In this document: positions 45,015-56,245 of the stretch, piece after piece
How positions within the stretch are numbered: position 1 is the stretch's first letter
Layout: every line of letters begins with the position of its first letter
Source of the DNA: Turnera subulata
Lineage: Eukaryota > Streptophyta > Magnoliopsida > Malpighiales > Passifloraceae
Direction of reading: 5' to 3'
NCBI GenBank assembly: GCA_028386065.3
Contig: JAKUCV010006894.1
Coordinates: 32,471 to 96,470 of the forward strand
DNA: 64,000 nt
Position numbers and translations under genes: made by a program
The notes under the pieces: generated by a model
Databases searched by the model: none
Told to the model about the DNA's origin: nothing
The model's input: the letters and a program-made list of their open reading frames with translations, nothing else

Positions 45015-46182
45015 GTACTTTTGATATTATTCCTAGTCATCCGTAACTGGGTGGACATAAGGGTAATCATCGGGTATATGACGAGTATGTAGTGGGTTTT
45101 GATTGATCAAGAGGGGATTCGTCCGACCTATATAACGGGTATATTATCGAGTAGGTTTCTTGATAGAGTTGAACTGTTAAATGCATGACCATGCTCGGAT
45201 AGGGTGATATGATCATATCACGGGTATCCGTTTTATACAGTTAACTCGAGGATCAAGAAACCGAGATTAGACATATACGAAATTTACGTTTCCATGTCTC
45301 GGTCTAATTTTGATAATGGGACGATAGGACGATGACATATTCCAAGGCATAGTGAATCAGTTCTGATCTTGTCATTCGGGTAGCAATGATGTGTTGCTAG
45401 ACGCCGCTCTTTGTTTATGGTTGTAAAATGAGATTTTACAATTATTGCCGGACGTTACAAGTGCCTACAGGGTCACACACATAGAACCGATGATTCGAGC
45501 AGATGGTCGAACCGTGGTTGGACCATGGTTGGACCGGGTGTGGTTGGACTGTGGTTGAACCGTGGTTGAACCAGGGCCGGTTTTGGATCACTAATTATTG
45601 ATCTGACTTGAGTGGAATGTTGTGTGTGTTGTGCTGGAAAGAATGATGGGGGTTGCATTATCTTGTCTAAGATATGGTTTAGTGGGTGATGGGCCAAAGG
45701 TGGTAGGCCATTGCTTGCACTACCTTGTGTCTCCACTTGGTTTGAATGATCAGATCATTCACTACCTTAGTGTGGCTTGGCTGGACCTTTTTGCTGCTCC
45801 TCTCTTCTTCCTTGTGCTGGTTTTTCAGTCCACACACAAACACCTCCACCTCTTCTTCTTTGTAAAAGAAAGAAAGAGCCCAAAACACACCTTACACACA
45901 GCCCCGGTTTTGTTGCTAGCACTTCAGTCCGGGGAGCTCCAAGCTTGTTTCGTGGGACGACTCCAAGCTATCACGGTTCGTGTGGATACCGTAGAGGAGC
46001 AGGGCTTCTTCTTGCTCTTACTGATTCTACACAATTATTAGGTGAAAGACCCTAATCTTACAGGTACGCAAATTTTTGTTATACGGTTTACTAGCTTCAC
46101 ATGTGTTCTTGGTTGTTTCCCTTGTCTTCCGCTGCATCTTTTTGCTTCTATATGAATGTCATATAGCTTAGGGAAACTTACA
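45015..46182 (+). repeat. LTR of the same family, copy B, 5'-truncated at the N
   Basis: Begins at the position equivalent to 43811 of copy A, so about 381 bp are missing. It is near-identical at first but differs strongly at about 45590-45900 (compare 44395-44700). It ends GGGAAACTTACA. The following GTAGT does not match the bases before copy A (TGGTC), so the two LTRs do not bracket one simple insertion. Confidence 0.85.
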
Positions 46183-47134
46183 GTAGTATGAATCCATGAC
46201 CAAAATATGTAAGGAAGGAAATGGGATTCTTCTATTATTAGTAGGTAAAAATAAGAACAGCTTCACAACAAAGTGGCTTCATCAATTATTACTGGAATTC
46301 AAATGCCCAATTTCTGGGAACAGGAATTTTGTCCCATGTGATTAATTTTCCCTTGTATTCAATCAAGCAACTAATTTAAATCCATGCCAAGACCAAATGT
46401 GACCAGAAGCATATATGTAGCAAAAGCATATGTAACCAGATTATTTGAATTAACAGAGCTGCAACACCAGAAACATAAAATCCCCAAAAAAGATATTGCA
46501 TCCATTAAACTAAGCGGAAAAAAAAAATGAGAGAAAGAAGAGAGAAGCAAGAAGCAAAGACATATAAGGAACATCATTCACATAAGTAAGTGAAATCCTT
46601 GACGGAGAAAGTTAGAACATCGAATTGAGATAACCCACTCAAAACCAGTAGGAGTTCTACAGTAGAACCAGCCAAAATGAAATGATAAGAAAAATTCTTC
46701 GATTAAGGTATAATCCCCTAAAAAATGTCACCAAATGGATACCGAAAGGAAGTTAGCGTAGAGAAGAGCGAGTACCTGTGGAGGAGGGGCTGAGGGGGGA
46801 GTTCGGGGACGACGCCGACGTGGATGCGGATGAAGCCGACTTCGGGAATGGAAAGAGCTCGCCGGAGACGTTGAAGTCGTGGGTGGCAGGGTGGGTTCGT
46901 GGAGCCGTGTTCGTGTGGTGTTGTGGAATGGAAAGGGAAAAAAATTAGGGATTGGAAATTTTGGTGAGGGTTTAGTTTACCTTTCCTTTTCTTTTACTCG
47001 TTTCTGTGTTACTTTTTTGTTTTATTTTTTTTAATTTTAACAGTCATTTTTTTGGGCTTAAAGATAAATGGCCCAACTTCTTTCCTAAATATATGGCCCA
47101 TATAATATTATTTACAAGCCCACCTTAAGCTTTA
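46183..47134. other. Unassigned, with a GC-rich minus-strand leader-like patch
   Basis: 46183-46740 is AT-rich without features. 46770-46935 is GC-rich. On the minus strand it ends in CCTCCTCCACAG and then GTACTCGC, which would suit a leader exon and splice donor, but no start codon or known domain is visible. No gene is called. Confidence 0.35.
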
Positions 47135-47309
47135 TAAGAGCAAAGCTCGATAAGGCTCGTGAGCTTTACGAGCCGAGTACTGGTAAGCTCGAGCTCGGCT
47201 CGAAAGCTCTCCAAGCTCGACTCGAGCTCGATTAACACGAGTCGAGTTCGAGTAACCAGCGAGTCGATCCCGAGTAGCTCGCGAGTAGCTTGACTCGCTT
47301 ACACCCCTA
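47135..47309 (-). mobile_element. hAT-like element end (TAGGGGTGTAAGCGAG)
   Basis: Right end on the plus strand reads GCTTGACTCGCTTACACCCCTA. This is the reverse of the TAGGGGTGTAA terminal repeat seen in plant non-autonomous hAT-like elements. It is preceded by a run of AGCTCGAGCTCGGCTCG-type sub-repeats. The opposite terminus is not visible, so it is a fragment. Confidence 0.5.
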
Positions 47310-47997
47310 GCTATTCTAATCCTAGGGCGTTACCTCCTCAAAACCCAAGTCAAATTGAATTTGACTTTTTAACCTACCCTAGGCCGAATTCGCATAATCC
47401 TAATGGACTAGGATTTTAATTAATCCAACAACATATTGGACTTAATTAAACCCAAACGAAAATAACCCAACTAAATAAACTAAAGCCCACAAACAAAACC
47501 CAAATAATAATAATAGAAATCCTTGCCCAAATTATTATCTAATTTAATTATAAAATCCAAAAAATTAATATAATAAAAGCAACATATGTCGACATGGCCC
47601 ACATGAAGTGAAGAGAAGTCGATTGGGCCCCACATGTCGATTACTCCCATATAATCAAGTAGATGGGCTTCTATTTCAGCTCCTCGCCAAGCTTGATCAC
47701 AATGTCTTCTTGAAGCTCCTTGTTAATCAATGCTTGAATGTGATGTAGAAGTTGATTCCTTAGTATCCTTGATCTTGATCTTGTAATTAGTCCTTGAGGC
47801 AATGCGATGGCACCATCTCCTTCTCCATTGATACTTGAAGCTTGCTTGAGTGCATCACTCGCCCTCTTATGGTAAAGGCTTCACACAATTTTCATGAATG
47901 CAAGGCATGCATGATGACACATAGAAAGGCATACAACAACCCAAAGATTGCACAAAGTTTTTTAAACCCACTAGTTCCCCAATGGAGTCGCCAGTTA
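47310..47997 (-). mobile_element. Tat/Ogre-type gypsy leader with primer-binding site
   Basis: The minus-strand sequence directly after the LTR, TGGCGACTCCATT (47981-47993), has the form of the Tat/Ogre primer-binding site. The remaining 670 bp is noncoding leader, cut on the left at the hAT-like fragment. No gag was seen. Confidence 0.65.
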
Positions 47998-49356
47998 TGA
48001 AGACCCGGCCGGAAATCTGGCCTCTTCACCTAATTGTTTCTTCTTGTCAAATCCAATAGTCAAAGGAGTCGCCACACGGATTTTATTTCTTGGAAAAATC
48101 CAGGGAAAAACCATAGGCATCAATTCCTCTTAGGCAACAATATAAGGGACCAGTCTAGCTAACCAGAAATTATTGGATACGGGGGTTCGCCACGGGTAGG
48201 AAGGGATTAGCACCCTACCCGTGTTGGGGCGAAACTTTGTGCAATAGGTGGGTTAGATAGTGTGCCTTGTTTGAGTGTGCAAGTGTGGAAATAAAAATCT
48301 CAGAAAAGAAAATTGAACCTAATTCTAGAACAAAACGGGAAAATAAATATAATTGGGCTTGATTCTCAACCACTAGAAACCACCTACGTACTGGCGACCG
48401 GGTTTAAAGCCCACGTGGTTCTCATAGTTTTCCAATCAAAAATCACATCATGTCAACAACAAATGTGTCATCAAAAACATCAGCAAAAAAGAATAAAAAG
48501 GATCAAGTATTACCTCTTGTAGCCCTTCTCTAGCTCCTTGACTTGAGTTTCTCTCTAACCCCAATTCTTTTCCACTTCTCAACTTTACCTTGATTTCTTC
48601 TTGATTCTTCCTTGCTAGATGTCCCTTTTGGAGTGAGTGGGGGGCTCTATTTATAGAGTTCTGGGAGTCTACAGCTCGTGTACCTCGTAATTGACAGTAT
48701 TCTTGCCTAAAACCAGGTCCAAAATGTGTGTAATTGATTAATGGCCACAAATAAGGGAAAAACGCTTTTCTGGGATCCGTGTCCGCGCCACTGTCGGGCG
48801 GTCATGGCGTGATGTCTGCCGGCCATGGCGGTCATGGAGTCCATGTTCGCCTACAGTGGCGGTCATGGAATCCATGTCTGCCCGGCGTGGCGGTCATTCG
48901 CGCGATGACCTCCCGCCATTTGCTACAGTAACACGTATTTTCCATTTTCAGCTCCAAATCGCCATTAATTTCGGGTCTAATTGATTTTCAACGTGCGAAT
49001 AAAGTTATCAGACTAGGAATTACTCCATTATTGTTGGCTACTCCTATCAATCACTCCAATTAACATAAATGCACCCCAATTAGCCCAAAATTAACTCTTA
49101 TGTACTCTTGTGAACCATAAAATCAAAATCCTATAAAAGGTAATTTTAATTCTGATTTTCTACGAAAATCAGAACTAAAAGTGGGTTGCAAGGATTGAGT
49201 TTTACTAAACCAAACTCTTGTGAATGTCCATATTTTTATCAATTAAACTTATAAAACATTTTAAGCCCAAAATTAAATCATCGCATTAATTTTGGGTTAA
49301 AATATTTTAAAAGCCTAAATTAATAAGATACTGAAGTCTAAATTTGGGTGTTCACA
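47998..49356 (-). repeat. Tat/Ogre-type gypsy LTR (1,359 bp), minus orientation
   Basis: Plus strand TGAAGACCCGGCC...GGGTGTTCACA, hence TGTGAACACCC at the 5' end on the minus strand. It contains AAAGGAGTCGCCAC (48061), a GC-rich block of GGCGGTCATGG repeats (48790-48910) and a strong hairpin at 49150-49174. The first 580 bp of a related LTR occurs in plus orientation at 57719. The 5-bp flank on the right is ATAAT. The left flank is lost with the rest of the element. Confidence 0.75.
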
Positions 49357-49525
49357 ATAATTTTCTACTACAAAAATTAGAAGATTCATGTCTCAAATTT
49401 GCTCCACCAAAGGTTTAGCAATTTTAATTTTAATTTTTTAAAAAATTATGCCTTATAACAATATCATCAAAATCCTTAAAATTTTATTTCGTGATTTTTA
49501 TATTTGAAATTTTAAATAACAAAAT

Positions 49526-51047
49526 TGTTGGATCATGCGACATTAGTTTTTATGATTATTTTTTGGTTGATTGTCAAATTTGTTAATTTCTTCCTGTGGA
49601 TTATTCCTGTCTAAAATCGTATACTAAATATAAACAGCATGATGGACTTAATCATCATTGGGACACATATTTCCTTTTCACTTCAGCCATTCTCTTCTTA
49701 CGCATATAACGTTTTTCCGTTTATGATTCAAAAGCCCATCATTATTTTTTTATCACGTTACAAGTTTTTGGACTTGCATAGATAAATGAAAGCCCATCAC
49801 CTTCTATACTTAGTCATACGACGTTGTTTGGTTTATAAAGAAAATGACCAGCTTGTGCTTTCAAAAGCTGCTTGCGCGTGGAATGAACGAACCCTCAACG
49901 ACTCTCTTCCTTTGTCTTGGTTGTCTTCTTCATTCTTTATCTGATACTATTCATTTCTTCTCCTCTCTTTAAACCCTACCTTCTAGTTCAGACTTGTAAA
50001 GGCCAAAAGAGTAGAGGATTATGAATGTTTTTCTTGTTCTATGTGGAGAAACAAGACAAATCAATATCCATTTGTGGGCTAAAGAAGGAAAGTATACTTC
50101 CAAGTATACACACATAAAAGGAAGATGGAGAGGAGCTCAAATCTTCCACCAATCAAGTTTAGTGGCCGTTTTTCTGTCCTATTGGAGTATCAAGCTGTGA
50201 AAAAAGGATTCTAGAAGACACAAGGACATCAAGAGGCATTTTGAAGATTTGGATACTTGGCGGTTTACTTTGTAAGTTATTCCTACCAAATCTCAAGCTC
50301 TCTTTTGGAATAAGGCTCTCTTTTGTACCACTCTTCAATAGATCCGTTGGGAGCCTTTTCGTACATCATATATAAGCCATTTCCCTCCTGAAAATGAACT
50401 AAGGCAAGCAATTAAAGATTGAACTAATTGTGTTAGAGCTTGCTAATTGTGCTTGAATACCTTTGAGAGATTTTTGTGCAAAACTTGTAAACAAAGTGTG
50501 AGTCACTCTTGAATTGCTAGAAAATTATTTCTTGAGTAAGATTGGTTAGTTTTTACTAGAGGGGTTGTATAGGTTCGAAGCTTTAGCCTTGGAAAAAGTT
50601 TTGGGTATAGGTTGGAGAGTTGGGCCTTAGAAAAACTCTTGTATAGGTTTGGGTTTAACCTTTGTAAAAGCCTAGAGAGTGAGCATTGGGAAAACTCTTG
50701 TGAAGGTTTGAGCTTGATCATTTGAAAAAACTTGGTTGTAAGGAGTTGGACTTCACCTTGAAAGAAATCACATAGTGAATTTTTTAAATCTCAAAGGGAG
50801 CCTTGAGTAATGGATGTACCCATAGGATTTAGGAGGAACCACTCTAAATCTTTTTGTTGCCTCTTTGTGTGTGGATTGCTTTACATTTTCGAATTTGAGT
50901 ATTTCTTTCTTTTCTGATTTTAGTGCGATTTCAGTTACAAAATACAACCTTATCTTAGCTGCAGTTTGGGCGAAAAGAGTTACAAAATTTATTTTCTTCT
51001 CTAATTAGCTAATTCAACCCTCCTTCTTAACTAGTTTTGGGCCTACA
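49526..51047 (+). mobile_element. Solo LTR (1,522 bp) with AAAAT target duplication
   Basis: TGTTGGATCATG...GGGCCTACA, flanked by AAAAT at 49521-49525 and 51048-51052. It holds no coding sequence. The 3' part (TCTCAAAGGGAGCC, CTAATTCAACCCTCC) resembles long copia LTRs. Between 50550 and 50750 it carries four loose repeats of about 50 bp around AAAACTCTTGTATAGGTTTG. Orientation is taken from that resemblance. Confidence 0.8.
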
Positions 51048-51112
51048 AAAATAAATATTTCCATGATTTTCTTTTCATCCCATTTCCTTGAGAAATTTTA
51101 CCGTGAGATTCC

Positions 51113-51349
51113 TTAAGTTTGATTAGTTGTGAACCACCAGATTATGTTAATAAAATATCATTTTTTCCTTGTTAGAGATTTATTTATTTCGAATGTAATT
51201 TAAGGGTTTCCTCTTTTCCTTCTATGATTATTTATTTTCCTAATCTATCGTGTATTTATTTAGAAAATAAATCTGCACATCCATTTTCTATACTTAAAGG
51301 GTTGAATCATTCTTAAATAAAGATTAGGTTCACAACTAATCAAACTTAA
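51113..51349. repeat. 23-bp perfect inverted repeat, 191 bp apart
   Basis: Left arm 51113-51135 (TTAAGTTTGATTAGTTGTGA + ACC) and right arm 51327-51349 are exact reverse complements. The intervening 191 bp is AT-rich and noncoding. No longer terminal repeat or target duplication was found. Confidence 0.9.
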
Positions 51350-52255
51350 AGAGTTACCATTTCCTTGATTATATTAGATTTCACAAATATAATGATTCTT
51401 AATTATTGCAAATCTAATGCATAATCCTAGAGAGTTGCCTAAAAAAGAATTGCTTCCTTAAACAAAAAGGTTAATTTAAGTATAAAAGGATTTCCTAAGT
51501 GTATTTATTAACAAAGAAAATTTAAAATGTTATTTTACTTTTTGGCTAATCATTTATGCAAGGCCACATGATAGAAAAACCTTTACTTCTAATTCTTTAT
51601 TGTGATGCTCTCCGATGATTTGAAGCATCAGTTGACTAATTGCCTATATTAGGGAAAATTTTTCGCTGCAATTTTTCTTGTTTGTGGCTAAGGAAAGTGA
51701 TGTGTGTGGGTGCTAGAGAATAAAAGAGAGATATTTAATTGAAAAAGGAAGTTGTGATTGTGATGATGACAAATGTAACGGTTGGAAGATGAATATTTTC
51801 ACCCTAATCATAAATTGGGGGCAATGCGATTTATACAGGCGGAGGGTGAGCTGTTGAATTTTTCAATCATATTTTACGGTGCGAAAATTGTTGAATTGAT
51901 ATTAACTATTAAGAATCAATCTTATCAAAAACTTTCTGATATCTTTTTCTTTAAAAAGACTTAAATGTCTCCTCCATCCACCGAAGAGATGATGTGTCCT
52001 TTTCAATGATTTTACAGAGATCATCTGGTGAACCTGTGAAGTGTGAACAAAATGTGAGACCCAGAACCTGATCTAGCAACCTTGGATAGTCAGCTAATCA
52101 GCCGCGGCATTTCTTTTCCTAACTATTTACATGCATAAAAGAGAAAATTATCACAATTGCTAAGCAAGCAAGTGTATCAAAATTATCTAATCTCTTTAAA
52201 AATATGAAATCTGTAAATACCTTATGTGTTTTCGGAGGAAAGGTAAGTAAAATCT
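51350..52255. other. AT-rich intergenic DNA, nothing recognised
   Basis: Only short open frames (for example 51782-51964) without recognisable domains. Its right edge is the target duplication of the Mutator-like element. Confidence 0.5.
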
Positions 52256-53236
52256 AGGCAAAATTTCAATTCACTAACCTTAACTTTTGCTCAATACCAC
52301 TTTGGCAATTTAACTTTTTGTTGTAATAAATTAGTAACTTAATTTTCTAAAAATAACAAATTAGTAACTCCGTTATAATACTGTTAACACCAGCTCCTAG
52401 ACTCATGGTGCGCGCATGTTTAGACATTTATGATCAATAGTTTCAATGTCGTGGTATATTAATATATAATATAATTATTATTTTAAATTAATTATTATAT
52501 AATAATAAATAATAAATATATAAATAAAAATAATAAACTATTTACCTACAGAGAAATCTTTTTTTTATCCAGAAAATGGAGTGATAGAGAGAATTAGCAA
52601 TTTTTTCCGTCATTTTTAAATTATTCATTCATCATAAATTTACACAAAATTTCTTATATTTTATAACTAAATTATCAGATTATATATAATATAGGTGATA
52701 ATGTTAATTTATCTTTAAATAAAAATAATAATATTACTAGTCACTAAAAGATGATAGAAAAATTATTACTTTTTTCAAAAAAAATATCCTTTATAATTTA
52801 AAAAGTTGTATAAAAATAATTTTTTATTTATTTATATTTATATTTTTTCTACAATTATTTTCTACATTATTCTCTTACTTCTAATTTTTTTCTTGTATAA
52901 AATTTTTATTTTATAATATTCATATAACAGGGGTGCGGCTTTGTTGTTTTTTATTTGATTAGTACTTACGATATCACGACATCGTTTAGCTAGGATTTTT
53001 AAAAAATTATTTAAAAAGAAATAAAAAAAGGTGTGGAAAAAGCATGAAAAAGAAAAAAAAAATTAAGTTTAAACACTCGCGCACCATGAGTCTAGTAGCT
53101 GGTGTTAACGGTGTTATAACAGAGTTACTAATTTGTTACTTTTAGAAAGTTAAGTTACTAATTTGTTACAACAAAAAGTTAAGTTGCCAAAGTGGTATTG
53201 AGCTAAAATTAAGGTTAGTGAATTGAAATTTTGCCT
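52256..53236. mobile_element. Mutator-like non-autonomous element with 170-bp terminal inverted repeats
   Basis: The left arm 52256-52425 (AGGCAAAATTTCAATTCACT...) and right arm 53067-53236 are reverse complements with about 13 differences in 170 bp. The flanks AAAATCT (52249-52255 and 53237-53243) form a 7-bp duplication. Mutator elements usually make 8-10 bp, so the exact edge or the superfamily is uncertain. The 640-bp core is very AT-rich and has no transposase. It sits about 350 bp upstream of the TATA box of the next gene. Confidence 0.88.
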
Positions 53237-53589
53237 AAAATCTAAGTTAGATATGTGTGTGGAACGAGAAGGGATTTTTTGGCCAAGAGGGTTCACCGAG
53301 ATTTTTCTTCCCCTCATGGATAGCATTCACTCTTTACATAAATCTAAGGCATAATTACTGGTGATTGACTCCGAAGAAGTTATTCTTAAAATGAAAAGGA
53401 TTAATGTATTTACTATTCGAGGTTTCTAATTAGGGGGTATGTGTTAGTCATCAAAATCCCAAATCTGCCCTGGCAACTAAACACAAACACGTGTGGAATC
53501 AGGGATAAGTTACGAAAATCCTAATACCTTTCCAATTTATACAATTTCCATGGGCAAATTAAGTGACACATTTCTATGCACGGTGGAAG

Positions 53590-53597
53590 TATAAATA
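53590..53597 (+). promoter_or_regulatory. TATA box of the berberine-bridge-enzyme-like gene
   Basis: TATAAATA, 52 bp before the chosen ATG. It implies transcription starting at about 53620-53630 and a very short leader of some 20-30 bases. Confidence 0.7.
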
Positions 53598-53649
53598 GGT
53601 GGTAGTCCATCAACTTTCGGTAGAAGTAGAACAGCCTCCCCCCAAAAAA

Positions 53650-55275
53650 ATGAAAGGTATCAGGCGTGCAACCATTCTTAATCTACTCTTGATATTCTCC
53701 ATATCAGTCTCATTGGAGACTTCACTGGCAATCCAAGACGAGTTTCTTGGTTGTCTTGAAAGCAATTCTCAACCGTCCAATCCCATATCTGATGCAATCT
53801 ACACCCACGAGAATCCCTCTTTCACCTCTGTTTTGCAGTCATATGTAAGAAACCTGAGGTTCTCAACGCCTTCAACACCAAAACCCATTGCTATCATTGC
53901 AGCCAAAGATGAATCCCATGTCCAGGCAACAGTTGTCTGCGCAAAGAAACAAGGGTTGCAGGTTAGAATCCGAAGCGGAGGTCACGACTACGAGGGTCTC
54001 TCCTATGTCTCCTATGTCCCTTTCATTGTCCTCGACATGTTTAACCTTCGATCCATCGAGATCAATGTAACAGAAGAGAGTGCCTGGGTTCAGGCAGGAG
54101 CCACTCTGGGGGAGCTTTATTACCAGATTGCCAACAGGAGCAATGTCCATGCCTTCCCGGCTGGAGTTTGCCCTACCCTTGGCACTGGCGGTCACTTCTC
54201 CGGTGGTGGATATGGAAACCTGATGAGGAAATATGGGCTGTCGGTGGATAACATTGTTGATGCTCGAATCGTTGATGCCGTCGGTAGGATTCTCAACAGA
54301 GAATCTATGGGAGAAGATCTCTTCTGGGCAATCAGGGGAGGTGGTGCAGCCAGCTTTGCCGTCATTCTTTCCTGGAAAATTAAATTGGTCAAGGTCCCAG
54401 AAACCGTTACTGTCTTCAATCTTGCGAGAACTGTGGAGGAGGGGAAGGGCCCCACTGAGCTCGTCTGGAAGTGGCAACAGGTTGCTGATAAACTAGATCC
54501 AGACCTCTTCATAAGATTGATGCTTGAACCTGGAAACGGAACACGCAAGGGGGAGAAGACGGTACAGGCCACTTTCGTTGCCATGTTTCTTGGCAAACCC
54601 GAAAGACTCCTTCCCCTGATGAACCAAAGCTTTCCTGAACTGGGTTTGGAGCCCAAGGACTGCGTGGAAATGAGATGGGTGGAGTCTGTTCTGTTTTGGA
54701 TCAATATTCCAAAAGGGGGGGCACCCATTGAACTCTTGCTCAACAGGATTCCAAAGGGTGTTAGTTACCTGAAACGCAAATCTGACTATGTGAAGAAACC
54801 CATCTCAAAAGAAGATTTGGAATCCATCTGGAAGCTTATGATCGAAGTGGGAGAAGTGGGAATGCACTGGAATCCTTACGGTGGGAAAATGGGAGAGATT
54901 CCGGAGTCGGAAACTGCATTCCCTCACAGAGCTGGGAATATATTTAAGATTCAGTATTCTGTGAATTGGAATCAAGAAGGCATTGAGACCACCAACAAAT
55001 TCCTTAACCTGACCAGGACTCTTTTTGAAGCCATGACTCCTTATGTTTCCAAGGATCCCAGGGAGGCCTTTTTCTGCTACCGCGATATTGACATTGGTAG
55101 TGCTGGTAGCAATGGAAATGGTACGTTTCAAGAAGCTTCAGTTTACGGTCATAATTATTTCAAGGGTAACTTCGAACGGCTCGTGCAGGTGAAGACTAAG
55201 GTAGATCCTGACAATTTCTTCAGATATGAACAGAGTATTCCAACTCGACCTTCATACTACAGTAAAATCCAGTGA
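53650..55275 (+). CDS. Berberine bridge enzyme-like FAD-linked oxidase, secreted
   Basis: A BBE-like flavoprotein. Plant members oxidise cell-wall oligosaccharides, monolignols or alkaloid precursors with O2 (family knowledge); the substrate here is unknown. The ATG at 53650 gives 541 residues in one exon, usual for the family. The open frame extends 17 codons upstream but without an ATG and into the TATA region. The signal peptide is residues 1-27 (ILNLLLIFSISVSLETSLA). Cys35 and Cys97 fit the N-terminal disulfide. Bicovalent FAD attachment residues are both present: His112 in RSGGHDYEGLSY and Cys174 in AGVCPTLGTGGHFSGGGYG. The substrate domain contains HWNPYGGKMGEIPES. The BBE C-terminal motif is VDPDNFFRYEQSIP. 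Many NxS/T sites suit a secreted glycoprotein. No defects were seen. It cannot be assigned to a specific paralog from sequence alone. Confidence 0.95.
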   Translation: MKGIRRATILNLLLIFSISVSLETSLAIQDEFLGCLESNSQPSNPISDAIYTHENPSFTSVLQSYVRNLRFSTPSTPKPIAIIAAKDESHVQATVVCAKKQGLQVRIRSGGHDYEGLSYVSYVPFIVLDMFNLRSIEINVTEESAWVQAGATLGELYYQIANRSNVHAFPAGVCPTLGTGGHFSGGGYGNLMRKYGLSVDNIVDARIVDAVGRILNRESMGEDLFWAIRGGGAASFAVILSWKIKLVKVPETVTVFNLARTVEEGKGPTELVWKWQQVADKLDPDLFIRLMLEPGNGTRKGEKTVQATFVAMFLGKPERLLPLMNQSFPELGLEPKDCVEMRWVESVLFWINIPKGGAPIELLLNRIPKGVSYLKRKSDYVKKPISKEDLESIWKLMIEVGEVGMHWNPYGGKMGEIPESETAFPHRAGNIFKIQYSVNWNQEGIETTNKFLNLTRTLFEAMTPYVSKDPREAFFCYRDIDIGSAGSNGNGTFQEASVYGHNYFKGNFERLVQVKTKVDPDNFFRYEQSIPTRPSYYSKIQ

Positions 55276-56245
55276 AGATTGTATGCTAAACTCGTCACTG
55301 TTGAGTAGTTTTTTTCATTTAAGAAATAAAAAATTAAGCACAAAAAGATTAGAAGGTTATAGAAAAAAAAGAAAAAAGGAACACTGCAGTTTGCCTAATT
55401 TCATTATACTTGTTTGGGATTTCAAGTACAAAGCATTCTTCATATAAACAGATCTAAAGATCTGAAATTACATAATTGAAGATCTAATATAGCAAAATCA
55501 TAAGAAAAATTCAATATAATTTTTTTTTTTAACCTACTATATAAAAATGCACGACGTGATTTATCTCTTTCAATAGAGGATTTACAAAGGCACACTACTC
55601 TCACGAGCGTCAGATCCCGTTTGGTCCGTGCAGCAACCACCAAGCCAACAGGTAAAGTTGAGACATACCTGTGGAGAAAAATATCCCTTAAATTTCTATA
55701 GTGGATAGAGAATCATTCTTCAAATCAAATCTTCCTCTATAACTTTTGTCTCCCACAGTCTTATTTAAAACACCAAAAACGGTGAGAAAACTCCTGAAGG
55801 AGAGAAACAAACTCACAAAAAGTGAGACTAAACCCACAAAAGTGGGAGTAAACCAACGAAACTAAAAAAAAAAAAAACTAGTTAGTTGAAAGAAATTTTG
55901 GTAGGGGCTCACCGCCGGAAGAAATTGGGCGGCAACCCCATATTGTAGATCTAGAGTTTTCTCTAAGAAAAAGAGAGAAGAGAAAAAGCCTAGAGAGAAA
56001 AAAGAACAATGGAAGAAGGTTTGGAGAGCTTGTATATGGGGATTTCAAGTACTTCATTGTCTTATTTCGTTTAATTTCTTATTCGATGAGAATCGGCTCC
56101 ATGTCAACTGTACAAATTTTTTTATAAAATTTGCCTTATAACGTAATGACACCGGGGGAGGTTAGTTCTTCAAACCAAATTTGACAAGGGTCTGGCATGT
56201 CGAGCTTTCAATTCTAATAAGATATATATCTGCCTAATCTAGTTA
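55276..56245. other. Intergenic downstream of the BBE-like gene
   Basis: Includes the 3' UTR, poly-A-rich stretches and a run of AAACCCACAAAAGTGGG-like short repeats near 55800-55860. No gene recognised. Confidence 0.5.

Noticed and set aside
43425..46187. A single copia insertion with intact TSD between the two LTRs
   Set aside because: The flanks TGGTC and GTAGT do not match, and the LTRs differ in a large block, so they are not a simple pair.
46770..46935. First exon of a minus-strand gene
   Set aside because: A splice-donor-like end and GC richness are present, but there is no start codon, no known domain and no downstream exon.
53599..53649. Upstream extension of the BBE-like frame by 17 codons
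   Set aside because: It begins at GTG, overlaps the probable transcription start region and would bury the signal peptide. The ATG at 53650 fits the family start.
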